From Cytophagales bacterium (GTDB taxonomy: Bacteria > Bacteroidota > Bacteroidia > Cytophagales > Spirosomataceae), in NCBI GenBank assembly GCA_024742395.1, contig JANSYO010000011.1, positions 32,549 to 96,548 on the forward strand: 64,000 nucleotides of DNA, read 5' to 3'. The notes under the pieces are model-generated. The model did no database searches, was not told the origin of the DNA, and was given only the letters and a program-made list of their open reading frames with translations. Position numbers and translations under genes: made by a program. This document shows, piece after piece, positions 9,001 to 16,740 of this stretch; positions within the stretch are counted from its first letter, which is position 1, and each line of letters starts with the position of its first letter.

Positions 9001-9660
9001 ATTGGCGGAGACTATAATGAGTTTCAGTCTGGTAATTCGGGAAACAATAAGATCTGGAAATTCAGCACAACTGACAATACGAATTGGAAAATTAAATCAG
9101 GTAGTGGAGATAACAAATATTTATATGGAGAAGGCACTTATTGTGGAGCAAGAGTGAAAAGAACGAGCAATGGCAGTCAGGCAAACCAACTGTGGCGGTA
9201 TGACCAAAATGGAAATAACTTTAGGTTTTTCCTGCCAAATGGCACTACGTGGGATCATGAAGGAGCCGGAACCTTAAATAATCTTCAAATGTGTGGCGAT
9301 AACACCCAAGGTTTTCAAAATTGGAGACTTGTTTCACTGGAGGGAGTGTCTTGCCCTTCAGGAGTTAGAGTTGGCAATGCGGAGGCAGGCAGAATAGAAG
9401 AAGTTGAACTACCTTTGCTTACCATTGCTCCAAACCCTACCGATGGCCTGATTCACGTTTCCCTGAATGCCAGTCAAGCAGGCCCAGCTGTTCTGAATTT
9501 ATTAGACATCACTGGTAAAAAATATCTTGAACACAGTCTGAAGGCTAAGATGGGCTTGAATGAGTTTGATATTGATGCCACCTGGGCCTCACCTGGTACC
9601 TATTTATTGCAAGCAACTGTAGGTGAAAAAAACGGAAGTGTGCGAGTGGTAATTGAATAA
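6034..9660 (+). CDS. Modular secreted carbohydrate esterase-like protein with T9SS tail
   Basis: The frame extends upstream to 5953, but the ATG at 6034 sits 7 nt after the previous stop and directly begins a signal peptide (MKLFVSLSRRSMAFLTLLLLLSLKSNAQ), giving 1208 residues. In order: a SASA (sialate O-acetylesterase-like) SGNH domain with GQSNAAG (Ser153) and WHQGERD (W312-D318); a BACON-like repeat (~545-625); an NPCBM-type carbohydrate-binding module (~630-770, with TQGIGTHA); an Ig-like region; a domain of unknown type; a ricin-like beta-trefoil (~975-1110); and a T9SS type A sorting tail (APNPTDGLIHV to the end). It is predicted to be exported by T9SS and to deacetylate glycans; the substrate is not evident. 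The hairpin at 9694-9729 ends transcription. Confidence 0.88.
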   Translation: MKLFVSLSRRSMAFLTLLLLLSLKSNAQSSDWRLITWPTEGAVFQEHASTQLYVTGQIPIQNYTSSIFKVRLEKKNSSGNWEQKSFTTLTSASHFKDFPNTGITGYFLSLNPGSNPKGWYRISLGFQFGIFPFIVLDTREVGIGDVYFIAGQSNAAGAYWQSVGDDHVPFFSSQVNNKMARYIRGNDEQGNYNLLVSGNTLQKVKTVPIGNLTSFSELTAGIDNSTVNNRNGIYPSGETSWYWSDFANKIANTGTPVLLFNTAISNSPLGPTPYSHQESWNYNNYGTSHLLKRFESTLDNFGQIFGARAVLWHQGERDVWEVNSTDYFTQYQNSLTRLIDSSRAKLGSELNWYVSEVSHFRATADSPSQFGRTVTTWQPGCAATDFPKKMVSSDLRSKQANVLNARPNVYAGINSDDSFNECARGDRQKVHFTGSNLGNISDAWIDSLNSQSPSVPPTQTIPLETVSLSGTTYTLKAPAFPSAEYFWVLNSGTISSSPESRTKNIQLGADDFIVCYIKKTDGRLYMTQPFTRVPPKLLSPSSSSVNFSSNQNQTLSVDSKGLIWYVDSKPDWVSFTSNSQQNLNLTASTNNTGSSRSGSVILKELEGTTTKTISVNQNSNSSGADLSLTSLTPTSASAGWGSPNYNGLNVGGNDIYISGIKYTQGIGTHAQSHINYNIPSGYQYFKGKVGRDDAADGCNCGDMLTSFTIKLNGATVWNSGQHGISTPAEDFNINLGGSGGTLELINNAGANNWGDWADWVNIYLSNTIGNNSIPEPTYYYSNPASISSGQSSTLNATCSTGLVTWSTGQTGSGVSVSPSVTTSYTVRCVSGSLQSDPRTVSVTVSGGGTCSVLSNNLVMGTWNITGDQLVTRNFHNDFWLVQKVNVNGSQYDEFVVRAGEMLQRSDVSLNNSSYSGLVNCYALEYSAYGGLLGPNHTSTVPFATPVGYTLYYAQDGTPYYSNYNTSSGAITNNGCYRIKSLANNYYLTAIGGDYNEFQSGNSGNNKIWKFSTTDNTNWKIKSGSGDNKYLYGEGTYCGARVKRTSNGSQANQLWRYDQNGNNFRFFLPNGTTWDHEGAGTLNNLQMCGDNTQGFQNWRLVSLEGVSCPSGVRVGNAEAGRIEEVELPLLTIAPNPTDGLIHVSLNASQAGPAVLNLLDITGKKYLEHSLKAKMGLNEFDIDATWASPGTYLLQATVGEKNGSVRVVIE

Positions 9661-9693
9661 ATTCGATTTAAGATTAATAAAAAGGAATTTCCA

Positions 9694-9729
9694 TAAAAGA
9701 TCCACTGAATATCTCGGTGGATCTTTTTT
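9694..9729. terminator. Bidirectional intrinsic terminator
   Basis: AAAAGATCCAC pairs with GTGGATCTTTT, giving a stem flanked by A and T runs. It lies between the convergent genes ending at 9660 (plus) and 9728 (minus) and can serve both strands. Confidence 0.8.
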
Positions 9730-10903
9730 ATAAAGCCGCCCGAAGAAGTCTTTTCATCATATCTAAATACATGTGTTTTGTATCCAGAAGATTGTCTGGT
9801 CTTGAGTTTGAAAAAATCAAAGCTCCTGTTTTGGTGTCAGGATCAAAGCTCACTATTGTAGCTACTCCCGGGTCACCTCCTGTATGCGAAGGAAGCCTGG
9901 GCATAAACCTGTAATAGATGAAGTTCTCCATTTCGTCGTAGTTCCAGGCTATGGCCTGATGCCTATGAATAGCCGGATACTGCACTGTCAAAAATTCTTT
10001 GACCGTTTCGGGTTTAAGAAACTGCTGACCGTTTGCCATGCCATCATTTAGAAAAATTTCAAGAAAACGGGCGTAGTCAGAGACGGTGGTTCTTAATTGA
10101 CCGTCAGGAAAATCTGGATAGCCATAATGGGGCAAAACTTTCGGCGTTCCTTTTTTGACCGGCTCATGGGGCCTCGCAATATTGTCATGTGGAATGTCTC
10201 TCAAAAACCAATAGGAATCCTTCATACCCAAGGGCCCAAAGAAGTCTTCCGCCATGTATTTCTCAAAAGGTTTACCGCTAATTTCCTGTACCATCAAGCC
10301 GAGGATTACATAGCCCATATTGCAATAATCCCAGTGTGTGCCGGGTGCTTTTGCATGGAAATTGGTTTGCTTTTTATAGAATTCGCCATCATTCAGAAAA
10401 TAATTTCTAACAAAATACTCCAATTCTATGGGTGAGTCGCCGCCTTCTTCGGTGGTATAAAGTGGGTCTAAAGTATCCCAGTCGTCATTTAAAGAGGAGG
10501 TGTGACTGAGAAGCATTCTCGCCGTTATCTGTCTATCCGGAAAATTAGGATTTCGTATCTCGAACGGGAGGTACGTGTTTATATCAGAATCCAGATTGAT
10601 TAGCCCCAAATAAGCCATTCTCATTATGGCCGTAGCGGTAACCGGCTTTGAGCTTGAGGCAATCATGAATAAAGTCTTATCATCTACAGGCTCTTTGGTT
10701 TCAATATTTTTAACACCGTAACTCCTTTTCCAAGCTAGTTTTCCGTTCTTTAGATAGGCAGCTTGCAGGCCTACATTTTCTGCCTTGATTCTTTTGTCAG
10801 CCAGAAACTCATCTAATTCGGCATCACCGGGTTTTGGGGTAAGATTAGTGCACTGAAAAGTCAGAATGGCTAGGGCCAAAAACAATAGATTTTTAAAGGT
10901 CAT
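9728..10903 (-). CDS. Serine hydrolase of the beta-lactamase/DD-peptidase (class C-like) family, lipoprotein
   Basis: This 391-residue protein begins with a lipoprotein signal (ILTFQC, Cys18). It carries the three hallmark motifs of the class C beta-lactamase/esterase family: SSSK (nucleophile Ser83, Lys86), Y-x-N (Tyr193-Cys-Asn195), and HTGG (340-343) in place of KTG. Length and layout fit the family. Members include DD-peptidases, D-aminopeptidases, esterases and beta-lactamases, so the substrate cannot be assigned, and antibiotic hydrolysis should not be assumed. It is transcribed alone, converging on the esterase-like gene with a shared terminator. Confidence 0.88.
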   Translation of the reverse strand: MTFKNLLFLALAILTFQCTNLTPKPGDAELDEFLADKRIKAENVGLQAAYLKNGKLAWKRSYGVKNIETKEPVDDKTLFMIASSSKPVTATAIMRMAYLGLINLDSDINTYLPFEIRNPNFPDRQITARMLLSHTSSLNDDWDTLDPLYTTEEGGDSPIELEYFVRNYFLNDGEFYKKQTNFHAKAPGTHWDYCNMGYVILGLMVQEISGKPFEKYMAEDFFGPLGMKDSYWFLRDIPHDNIARPHEPVKKGTPKVLPHYGYPDFPDGQLRTTVSDYARFLEIFLNDGMANGQQFLKPETVKEFLTVQYPAIHRHQAIAWNYDEMENFIYYRFMPRLPSHTGGDPGVATIVSFDPDTKTGALIFSNSRPDNLLDTKHMYLDMMKRLLRAAL

Positions 10904-10973
10904 ATTTATAGCTTTTTAATATGACAGCTTGCCAGGCCTTAACCCCTATCAAAGGTCACGTATTAATAAAAAC

Positions 10974-11093
10974 TGACGGACACTTCGGCTAGCTTAGTGC
11001 AGGCTTCGGCTCCGCTCAGCCGGACAGTTGTAATGTCATTTCGAACGTAAACATATGTCAGTTCGAGCAAACGTTGCCCGGCTAAGACGAGAA
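10974..11093. repeat. REP-like GC-rich intergenic repeat, copy 1
   Basis: It contains the family core GGCTCCGCTCAGCCGGACA and the half TGTCAGTTCGAGCAAACG, ending in GACGAGAA next to the stop of the GIY-YIG gene. Copies 2 and 3 (11455-11570, 11590-11711) are clearly related. Boundaries are approximate. Confidence 0.75.
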
Positions 11094-11408
11094 CTACTTC
11101 TTAAAATTTTCATGCGAGGTTTCATTTAAACATTTGGCTAAAGCTGGTAATTTCTCCCATTCGCTGTTAATCAAGGCTTCTTTCTTCTTACGTGACCACT
11201 TTTTGACCTGTTTCTCAAAAGCTATAGCATCATTAACTGAGGCGAATTCTTGCCAAAAAACAAGTTCAAGAGGCCTTCTTTTAAATGTGTAAGATTCAGG
11301 GTTTATTCCTTGTTCATGCTCGGCAAAACGCCTGTCAATATTATTTGTAAAACCTGTGTAATAACTTTTGTCAGAACACTTTAAGATGTAAACGTAGTAG
11401 GTTTTCAT
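11094..11408 (-). CDS. GIY-YIG domain nuclease-like protein (URI type)
   Basis: This small protein (104 residues) starts at the ATG 11406-11408; the TTG six codons upstream is less likely. It contains the GIY-YIG signature in its usual variant (YYVYILKC then YYTGFT), the Arg of DRRFAEH, and FEKQVKKWSRKKKEALI, as in the short UvrC/URI-type single-domain proteins. The family cleaves DNA or processes DNA ends, but most small members have no assigned role. It is embedded in REP-like repeats, and its last 16 codons, including the stop, are duplicated at 11712-11759. This suggests that gene and repeats are propagated together, comparable to REP-associated transposases; that is inference. Confidence 0.85.
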   Translation of the reverse strand: MKTYYVYILKCSDKSYYTGFTNNIDRRFAEHEQGINPESYTFKRRPLELVFWQEFASVNDAIAFEKQVKKWSRKKKEALINSEWEKLPALAKCLNETSHENFKK

Positions 11409-11454
11409 TGTGTGGTTTTTAATCAAAGTTAGAAGAATTTTTTTCTTCTTCGCG

Positions 11455-11570
11455 GTAAGGCCTTCACTTCGACTCCGCTCAGTGCAGGCTTCTCCGCTCA
11501 GTGCAGGCTTCTCTACTCAGGGAGACAGTCGCAATGTCAGTTCGAGCGTAGTCGAGAACAGTCTTACTTG
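11455..11570. repeat. REP-like GC-rich intergenic repeat, copy 2
   Basis: TTCGACTCCGCTCAGTGCAGGC is followed by shortened copies of itself and then by TGTCAGTTCGAGCGTAGTCG. The start TTCGACTCCGCTC and the end GAGCGTAGTCGAGAA are near-complementary, so the unit can fold into a hairpin. Boundaries are approximate. Confidence 0.75.
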
Positions 11571-11589
11571 GTCAAAAAATTTTCGCGGT

Positions 11590-11711
11590 TGGGCCTTCAC
11601 TTCGGCTCGGCTCAGTGCAGGCTTCGGCTCGACTCAGTGCAGGCTTCGACTCCGCTCAGCCGGACAATTGTTATGTCAGTTCGAGCAAACGTCGCCCTGC
11701 GTAGACGAGGA
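11590..11711. repeat. REP-like GC-rich intergenic repeat, copy 3
   Basis: Two 22-nt tandem units (TTCGGCTCG followed by GCTCAGTGCAGGC or ACTCAGTGCAGGC) precede a third, TTCGACTCCGCTCAGCCGG. TGTCAGTTCGAGCAAACG then follows, as in copy 1. It abuts the GIY-YIG fragment at 11712 exactly as copy 1 abuts the intact gene at 11094. Confidence 0.75.
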
Positions 11712-11759
11712 CTACTTCTTAAAACTTTCATGCGAGGTTTTATATAGACATTTGGCTAT
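11712..11759 (-). pseudogene. 3' fragment of a second GIY-YIG gene
   Basis: Read on the minus strand, these bases encode IAKCLYKTSHESFKK and a TAG stop. The intact gene at 11094-11408 ends LAKCLNETSHENFKK and TAG; eleven of the fifteen residues agree. The rest of the gene is missing. The fragment adjoins, and overlaps by four bases, the 3' end of the HMA-like gene, whose TAG stop uses bases 11756-11758. The junction may have reset the end of that gene. Confidence 0.7.
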
Positions 11760-12016
11760 TGAGAGAAAAGGGTTTTTGGTAAAGCATGATATCCAACTTC
11801 TTTTGCCTTTTCTTGTATCTCATTAATACTAACCAAATCACTCGTATAAACAGTAAATTGATTTGGGTATTCATCGGTATTTAACTCTACGGCCTTCACA
11901 TGTTGAAGGCTTTCAATGGCTTTCTTTATCATCTCGAGTTCCATAGGAGAACTGGCATCTGTTTCAAAAATTTTACCGTGATTACCCGGAATAACATTCT
12001 CTGATATTGTACTCAT
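11756..12016 (-). CDS. Small HMA-like (heavy-metal-associated fold) protein without CxxC
   Basis: This 86-residue protein has the beta-alpha-beta-beta-alpha-beta pattern of HMA domains (KIFETDASS, MELEMIKKAIESLQHVKAVELN, QFTVYTSDL, INEIQEKAKEVGYHAL). It lacks the metal-binding Cys-x-x-Cys of copper chaperones, so metal binding is doubtful. Similar Cys-free HMA-like proteins are seen in Bacteroidota without known function. Its stop codon coincides with the border of a GIY-YIG gene fragment, so its last residues may not be the ancestral ones. No operon partner is evident. Confidence 0.65.
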   Translation of the reverse strand: MSTISENVIPGNHGKIFETDASSPMELEMIKKAIESLQHVKAVELNTDEYPNQFTVYTSDLVSINEIQEKAKEVGYHALPKTLFSQ

Positions 12017-12149
12017 AGGTTTAGAATTTAATCGTTGATGAACCGGTACTTAGACCGTAGACATATGCTTTAACTACGTCATCTGGACGGCCTCAGATTA
12101 AAATCTTAGTCCTTTTGGGGGGATAATTGATTCTTTGGTGATGTGTTAT

Positions 12150-14810
12150 CTATTTCAAAAACCTATACGTCAGTTTCACTAAAAATATATTATTGGCCTT
12201 TTGACCGAGTAAGTTATTGAACAGGTTTTCGTTCAGACTTTGACCCATATAATCATCGGTATCTGGTGTGTTGCCCTGGCTCCAAACCAAATATAGTTCT
12301 GACCCCGCTTTGTACTCCCATCTTGCTACCAAGTTTGATCTGAACTGCATGAAATTGAAATTTGGATCACCAAACGTATAATCAGTTTCGCCATCCATAT
12401 TTTCATCTATAAGGAATTCCCCGTCTTCATAGTTTATTTGGGCACTATTGAATTGCTTAAATCGGTCATCGTAGTTTTTATTCAGCGGGTCAATAACGTA
12501 ACCGTAGTTTGAATATTCAGGTCGGGTAATAAAGGGTTGTCCGTAGTATTGAAGTGTAAGGTCTGGCGTAATATTGTAGTTGAGACGTAAGGTATATCTC
12601 CAGGTATTTTGATCCACGGCACTGACAATGGTCCTTTTCACTTCCTGATAGGTTGCCTCAGCTACATACTGATCTTGTTGTCTGTCGGCATGGTTATAAC
12701 CCGCAGACAGGCTTACGCTTAAGGCATCTATTGGCTGAGCACGTAAGGTGAAATCTAGCCCGGCATAATGCACCACATTCTGCTGACCCACAAAATAATT
12801 CCACTGTACATAGGCCTGCATCTTCTTTCTGCCATCTGAATTTATATAACCCCAGTTTCCGAAACCGCCCGGGCGGCGAATGGACATTCCGCCACGCAAG
12901 GCATTGTTTGAAACATCGTAGGTGTTCCAGTTAAGACCGGTACCTACAGACCAGTTATTTTGAAATGTAGCGTGGGCGTTTGTATTAAAAAGCTGAAACA
13001 TAAACTGGCCACTAAAATCCCATTTTAAATAGTGATTATAATTTATGCGTGCACTTCTGAAAGCCCCGATAGATTTAGGATATCTGAGACCTATCCAGGT
13101 GAAATGGTTTATCTCGTTGGCCGTTTGCATAAAGCCAATATCATTTAGTTCCAGTTCGGGAGATCTGAAAGTGATACCTGAGTCGAAATTCCAGACTTCC
13201 CCTTTTTCGCCACCTTTACCACCGCTTTTACCTATTCTTAGGGTGCCACCTGTCCCGGTTAGGGAGGTTCTGTTAGGATCATAATTTAACTCTGAGCCAT
13301 TGGGTCTTTGAAAAAGATGCTCAAAGGCTGTCTGTGTAGCGGCAATTTTTTCTTTTGACCCCGCCACGTGACTAAAAATAGCACTTCCTTTCACATAATA
13401 GGTGCGGTTTTTCCAGTAGTGAAGTAAGTCTATTCCGCCCGAAAAGGCATCGTCATGCAGCAAATCGTTTAGATTTCCTTTTCTGTTCACAGAAGTGAGT
13501 ATACCACCAATGACGGTTTCGCCGCCATTGATATCTTTCTGAATGCGGCTTACAAAATAATTGGTTTGAGGTTCTACTATTTCTGTGCGTTCTCCACTTT
13601 CCCCTTGTATAGTAGCAATTTCTTCTTGAGTGATGCTTTCAAGGAGTCCGATACTCCAGCCGTTTTTGGTTTTACCACTGAATTTTGCCGCACCCAGAAT
13701 AGAAGTATTATGGGGGACATCAGCATATTCATTCTTGTTCAGAGCTGGGTAGGAGTGAGGAGAGCTGCCGATTCTTCTTGAATAAAAGAGCAGGTCTGAG
13801 TCGTAATCTCCGCCGGCTTGTGATCCGGTGAGTTCATAGTCAAAAATGTTTCGACTCTCAATAAAAAAGGGTCTTCTTTCCTGAAAGAAATTCTGGAAGC
13901 CATCTATTCTGACTTGTGAAGGGTCAGCTTCTACCTGTCCAAAGTCAGGATTGATGGTAAAGTCCAGAATAAGATCGCTGGTTACCGCTATTTTGCCATC
14001 TACTCCCAAGGTTACATTGCTGTTTTTACCGGTTTTGAATGGGTTACCAGCTTCAGCAGGGCCTCTTTCTATTTTTCCAACTGTATATGGTGCTATTTCA
14101 ATCTGTTTCTGAGGAACAATGTCTTCTAGCCCATGGAGCTCGGCAAAACCGCTTACCCAAATGCCGTCGCTCTGCCTGATGGGCTGAAAGATGGACCTTT
14201 CCTGATTTCTGAACAAAATTCTCTGCACTTGAAACCCCCAGATTTTATCCGGGTTTTTATCAAAACGCAATTGACTTAATGGAATCCTCACTTCGGCAGT
14301 CCAGCCTTCTTCATCTATATTTGTTTTGGCGTTCCAGATGGGATTCCAGCTGCTGTCCCAGTTGTTACCATTGTTTGAGATAAACTCATCGCCTCGTACG
14401 CCTGAGGCAGAGATAGTAAAAGAAAAGGCCGATCTTAAATCATGGTAGCTATCTATGTTAATTTCTACCCAGTCGCCCGGAAACTCATCTCTCCGGCTCA
14501 TCCTTTGGATGATAGAGTCTGGTTCGGCATCGTAAGCTCTAAATGCTACATAGAGAAATTTATCGTCATGTAGAATTTTGAATTTGGTTTGATAGGTGGG
14601 CTCTTTGCCTTCAAACGGCTGGAAACCTATAAAGTCTCCTCCTCCCCATTCTACGGCATCCCACTCGGGTTCTGTGGGTATGCCATCAAGTTTTACAGAA
14701 CCACTTCTTAATTTTTGGGTACGATACTTTTTCTTGGCAAAAGGCTCGGATTGGCCAACGGCAGTGAATACCGCAAGCATTGACAGCAGGGTCAGGTTGA
14801 TAAATTTCAT
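12150..14810 (-). CDS. DUF5916-type outer-membrane protein with N-terminal CBM9-like domain
   Basis: This 886-residue protein begins with a signal peptide (MKFINLTLLSMLAVFTAVGQ). Residues ~35-230 match the CBM9-like fold found at the head of DUF5916 proteins (VKLDGIPTEPEWDAVEW, KFLYVAFRAYDAEPDSII, GDWVEINIDSYHD, GWTAEVRIPLSQL). The rest is beta-strand-rich with many aromatic residues and ends NNIFLVKLTYRFLK, consistent with an outer-membrane beta-barrel. DUF5916 proteins are widespread in Bacteroidota; their substrates are not established. It is probably transcribed alone, with the hairpin at 14938-14962 separating it from the operon upstream. Confidence 0.88.
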   Translation of the reverse strand: MKFINLTLLSMLAVFTAVGQSEPFAKKKYRTQKLRSGSVKLDGIPTEPEWDAVEWGGGDFIGFQPFEGKEPTYQTKFKILHDDKFLYVAFRAYDAEPDSIIQRMSRRDEFPGDWVEINIDSYHDLRSAFSFTISASGVRGDEFISNNGNNWDSSWNPIWNAKTNIDEEGWTAEVRIPLSQLRFDKNPDKIWGFQVQRILFRNQERSIFQPIRQSDGIWVSGFAELHGLEDIVPQKQIEIAPYTVGKIERGPAEAGNPFKTGKNSNVTLGVDGKIAVTSDLILDFTINPDFGQVEADPSQVRIDGFQNFFQERRPFFIESRNIFDYELTGSQAGGDYDSDLLFYSRRIGSSPHSYPALNKNEYADVPHNTSILGAAKFSGKTKNGWSIGLLESITQEEIATIQGESGERTEIVEPQTNYFVSRIQKDINGGETVIGGILTSVNRKGNLNDLLHDDAFSGGIDLLHYWKNRTYYVKGSAIFSHVAGSKEKIAATQTAFEHLFQRPNGSELNYDPNRTSLTGTGGTLRIGKSGGKGGEKGEVWNFDSGITFRSPELELNDIGFMQTANEINHFTWIGLRYPKSIGAFRSARINYNHYLKWDFSGQFMFQLFNTNAHATFQNNWSVGTGLNWNTYDVSNNALRGGMSIRRPGGFGNWGYINSDGRKKMQAYVQWNYFVGQQNVVHYAGLDFTLRAQPIDALSVSLSAGYNHADRQQDQYVAEATYQEVKRTIVSAVDQNTWRYTLRLNYNITPDLTLQYYGQPFITRPEYSNYGYVIDPLNKNYDDRFKQFNSAQINYEDGEFLIDENMDGETDYTFGDPNFNFMQFRSNLVARWEYKAGSELYLVWSQGNTPDTDDYMGQSLNENLFNNLLGQKANNIFLVKLTYRFLK

Positions 14811-14937
14811 TGGTTGTAATAGCTTGTGAGTAAAGGTCTTTTGTAAGACAGGAACGCTGCAAAACTAGATAAGTTTTCAGCGTCTACTTATGTAGATAAT
14901 GTTAAAGTAGCTTAAAATCAACAATTTAGGGGGATAA

Positions 14938-14962
14938 AGAGAGGGGCCGAAGCCCCCCTTTA
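14938..14962 (-). terminator. Terminator with TTCG tetraloop after the DUF4097 operon
   Basis: On the minus strand GGGGC and GCCCC close a TTCG loop, with A-rich sequence before and T-rich sequence after. It lies just beyond the stop of the last gene of the sigma-factor operon. Confidence 0.75.
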
Positions 14963-14974
14963 TATTTGTTTCTA

Positions 14975-15781
14975 TTATTTTGATTTCCGAATGATGACGT
15001 CACCATTCATGGTTTTCAACATGATTTCAGGGCCACCTCCATTGATGCTGCCGGTGGTCCACCCACTACGCTTAATTTTTTTCATTCCGCCATCTGTGTA
15101 ACGTAATACCTCAGGCTCACCTTTGCTGACTACAATGTCAAAATCACTTAATAATTCGCCCCGTTGCGATTGCAATTTTAAGTTTGCTTTGGTATTTGCA
15201 GGGAATGTAACATCCACCGTTCCGTTCAAAGAAGTAAAGGCCATGGGTGCTTCTTTATTCACCGTTAAAAAGTTAGCGGTGAGGCTTCCGTTAATCGTAT
15301 TGGCAACTGCGGAGCCAGAGATGTTTAGTAGTTTAATACCACCATTGACATTGCTTATTTCTGAGTCACCGTTTACATTTTCCGCAATGATATTACCGCC
15401 ATTGACAGTGCTTAGTTTCAGAGAAAAGTTTTGTGGAACCATAATGGTGAGTATTATGTGCTGGTTTGGGTTTCCGGTTCTAACTGAAACAGTATTATTT
15501 TTTTCTTCAGCAGAGAGTTCAAAGGCATTGTTTGACGTGATTCTTCTCAAACCATCTGAACGCGTACTGCTTTCTTTTTTTTCACCTTTTACTTCGGCTT
15601 TAATTTTCACATCGTTGGTTTTTGTCCCTATGACATGGATAGACCCGGTCACCAAACTAACTTGTAAAATACCAGGGCTGGCAGGATTTGTTAATGATAC
15701 TGTCATCTGCTCAGACTGAGCAATGAGAGTTCCGGAATAAAGAAAAAGTAAGGTGATGATTACTGATTTTAGTTTTTTCAT
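14975..15781 (-). CDS. DUF4097-like exported beta-strand repeat protein
   Basis: The start is set at the ATG 15779-15781, which begins a signal peptide (MKKLKSVIITLLFLYSGTLIAQ); an in-frame TTG lies four codons upstream. The 268 residues form short repeating strands of the type NGDSEISNVNGGIKLLNISGSAVANTINGSL and end TMNGDVIIRKSK, typical of the DUF4097 / adhesin-like beta-helix family. No catalytic motif is visible. It is the last gene of an operon with an ECF sigma factor, an anti-sigma protein and a paralog. Family knowledge offers no firm biochemical role; an envelope or stress-related structural role is inferred. Confidence 0.85.
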   Translation of the reverse strand: MKKLKSVIITLLFLYSGTLIAQSEQMTVSLTNPASPGILQVSLVTGSIHVIGTKTNDVKIKAEVKGEKKESSTRSDGLRRITSNNAFELSAEEKNNTVSVRTGNPNQHIILTIMVPQNFSLKLSTVNGGNIIAENVNGDSEISNVNGGIKLLNISGSAVANTINGSLTANFLTVNKEAPMAFTSLNGTVDVTFPANTKANLKLQSQRGELLSDFDIVVSKGEPEVLRYTDGGMKKIKRSGWTTGSINGGGPEIMLKTMNGDVIIRKSK

Positions 15782-15805
15782 ATTCTTACGCAAAGGCGTG
15801 GTTTT

Positions 15806-16663
15806 TTAGGATTGTTTTTTAATATAAATATTTCCGTTAAAGGTTTCAAAGTGAAGGTTTTTACCCCCCTTACCTATTTGAAACTGCGTGTTAGACTGAA
15901 GCTTATATTTGGTGCTTCCTCCATGTTTGTTTGTGTTCTGACTAATTCTGGCGGGCAGTATTTGTACCTCAGGAAAATCTGTGAATAGCTCTCCGTTAAA
16001 GCTTTTATATTCGCAGTCTGCTGAGAGGTTTGCCGGGTACGTGACGGTGAGGTCTCCGTTTAGTGTATAATAGTCGGAGTCGCCCGGAGGATTTTCAGCG
16101 TAAGAGACATCGACGTTACCGTTCACAGTTCTCACCGAGGTTTTGCCTTTTATATTCTCCAGAGCGATGGCTCCGTTCACATTATTTATTTTCAAACTAC
16201 CTGCTACATTGGCAATACTGATGTTCCCATTATTTACTGTAGAAACATTGAGGTTCATAGCGTAGGGTACTTTTACTGTGAAGTCTAAATGGTAATGGTA
16301 GTCTACCCTTTCTTTTTTATTCCACTCATTATTATGACTATTGGGTCTGGAGTCCCAGGGTTCTTTAATGTAGACAATCAGGCTGTCTGTGTTTTGGTCA
16401 AAGCCTAATTCAAACTGCTCTTTCCCTTTTTGAAGTTCTGCTTGATTTTCTGCTGAAATGGTTTGATCAATTTCCAGCATTATTTTGCTGCCTGCATACC
16501 CCTTTACTTTAATAAAGCCGGAGAGGTTGTGAATTGACAGTGTTTTCAAATTAGACATGTCAAACTCCTTTTTGATTTTTTCATCAATTTTGAGATCCTG
16601 TGCCGGGGCTACCGAGCATGACAGTAGCAGCCCCAATACACTTGAGATAATTAGCTTTTTCAT
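15806..16663 (-). CDS. DUF4097-like exported beta-strand repeat protein (paralog)
   Basis: This 285-residue protein with signal peptide (MKKLIISSVLGLLLSCSVAPAQ) has the same strand-repeat pattern (NGNISIANVAGSLKINNVNGAIALENIKGKTSVRTVNGNVDV) and a matching end (FNGNIYIKKQS). The LLSC in the signal could also act as a lipobox. It lies 24 nt upstream of the shorter paralog, a local duplication. Expression is presumably under the ECF sigma factor encoded first in the operon. Confidence 0.85.
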   Translation of the reverse strand: MKKLIISSVLGLLLSCSVAPAQDLKIDEKIKKEFDMSNLKTLSIHNLSGFIKVKGYAGSKIMLEIDQTISAENQAELQKGKEQFELGFDQNTDSLIVYIKEPWDSRPNSHNNEWNKKERVDYHYHLDFTVKVPYAMNLNVSTVNNGNISIANVAGSLKINNVNGAIALENIKGKTSVRTVNGNVDVSYAENPPGDSDYYTLNGDLTVTYPANLSADCEYKSFNGELFTDFPEVQILPARISQNTNKHGGSTKYKLQSNTQFQIGKGGKNLHFETFNGNIYIKKQS

Positions 16664-16740
16664 AATTTGTGTTTTTTTATAAGTAATAGTTTTAATGGTG
16701 CGAGCTTGTAAAACTCACTCCTAAAAGTTCTGCGGTTTTC

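Noticed and set aside
9728..10903. Interpretation as an antibiotic-resistance beta-lactamase
   Set aside because: SxxK, YxN and HTGG define the broad serine hydrolase family; the HTG motif and lipoprotein signal are common in peptidases and esterases, so resistance is not supported.
11410..11826. 138-codon plus-strand ORF
   Set aside because: It runs through the REP-like repeats; the predicted peptide is repeat-derived (SLRLRSVQASPLSAGF) and antisense to real genes.
15123..15719. 198-codon plus-strand ORF
   Set aside because: It is antisense to the DUF4097 gene, which has a signal peptide and family repeats; the plus-strand product has no coherent domain.
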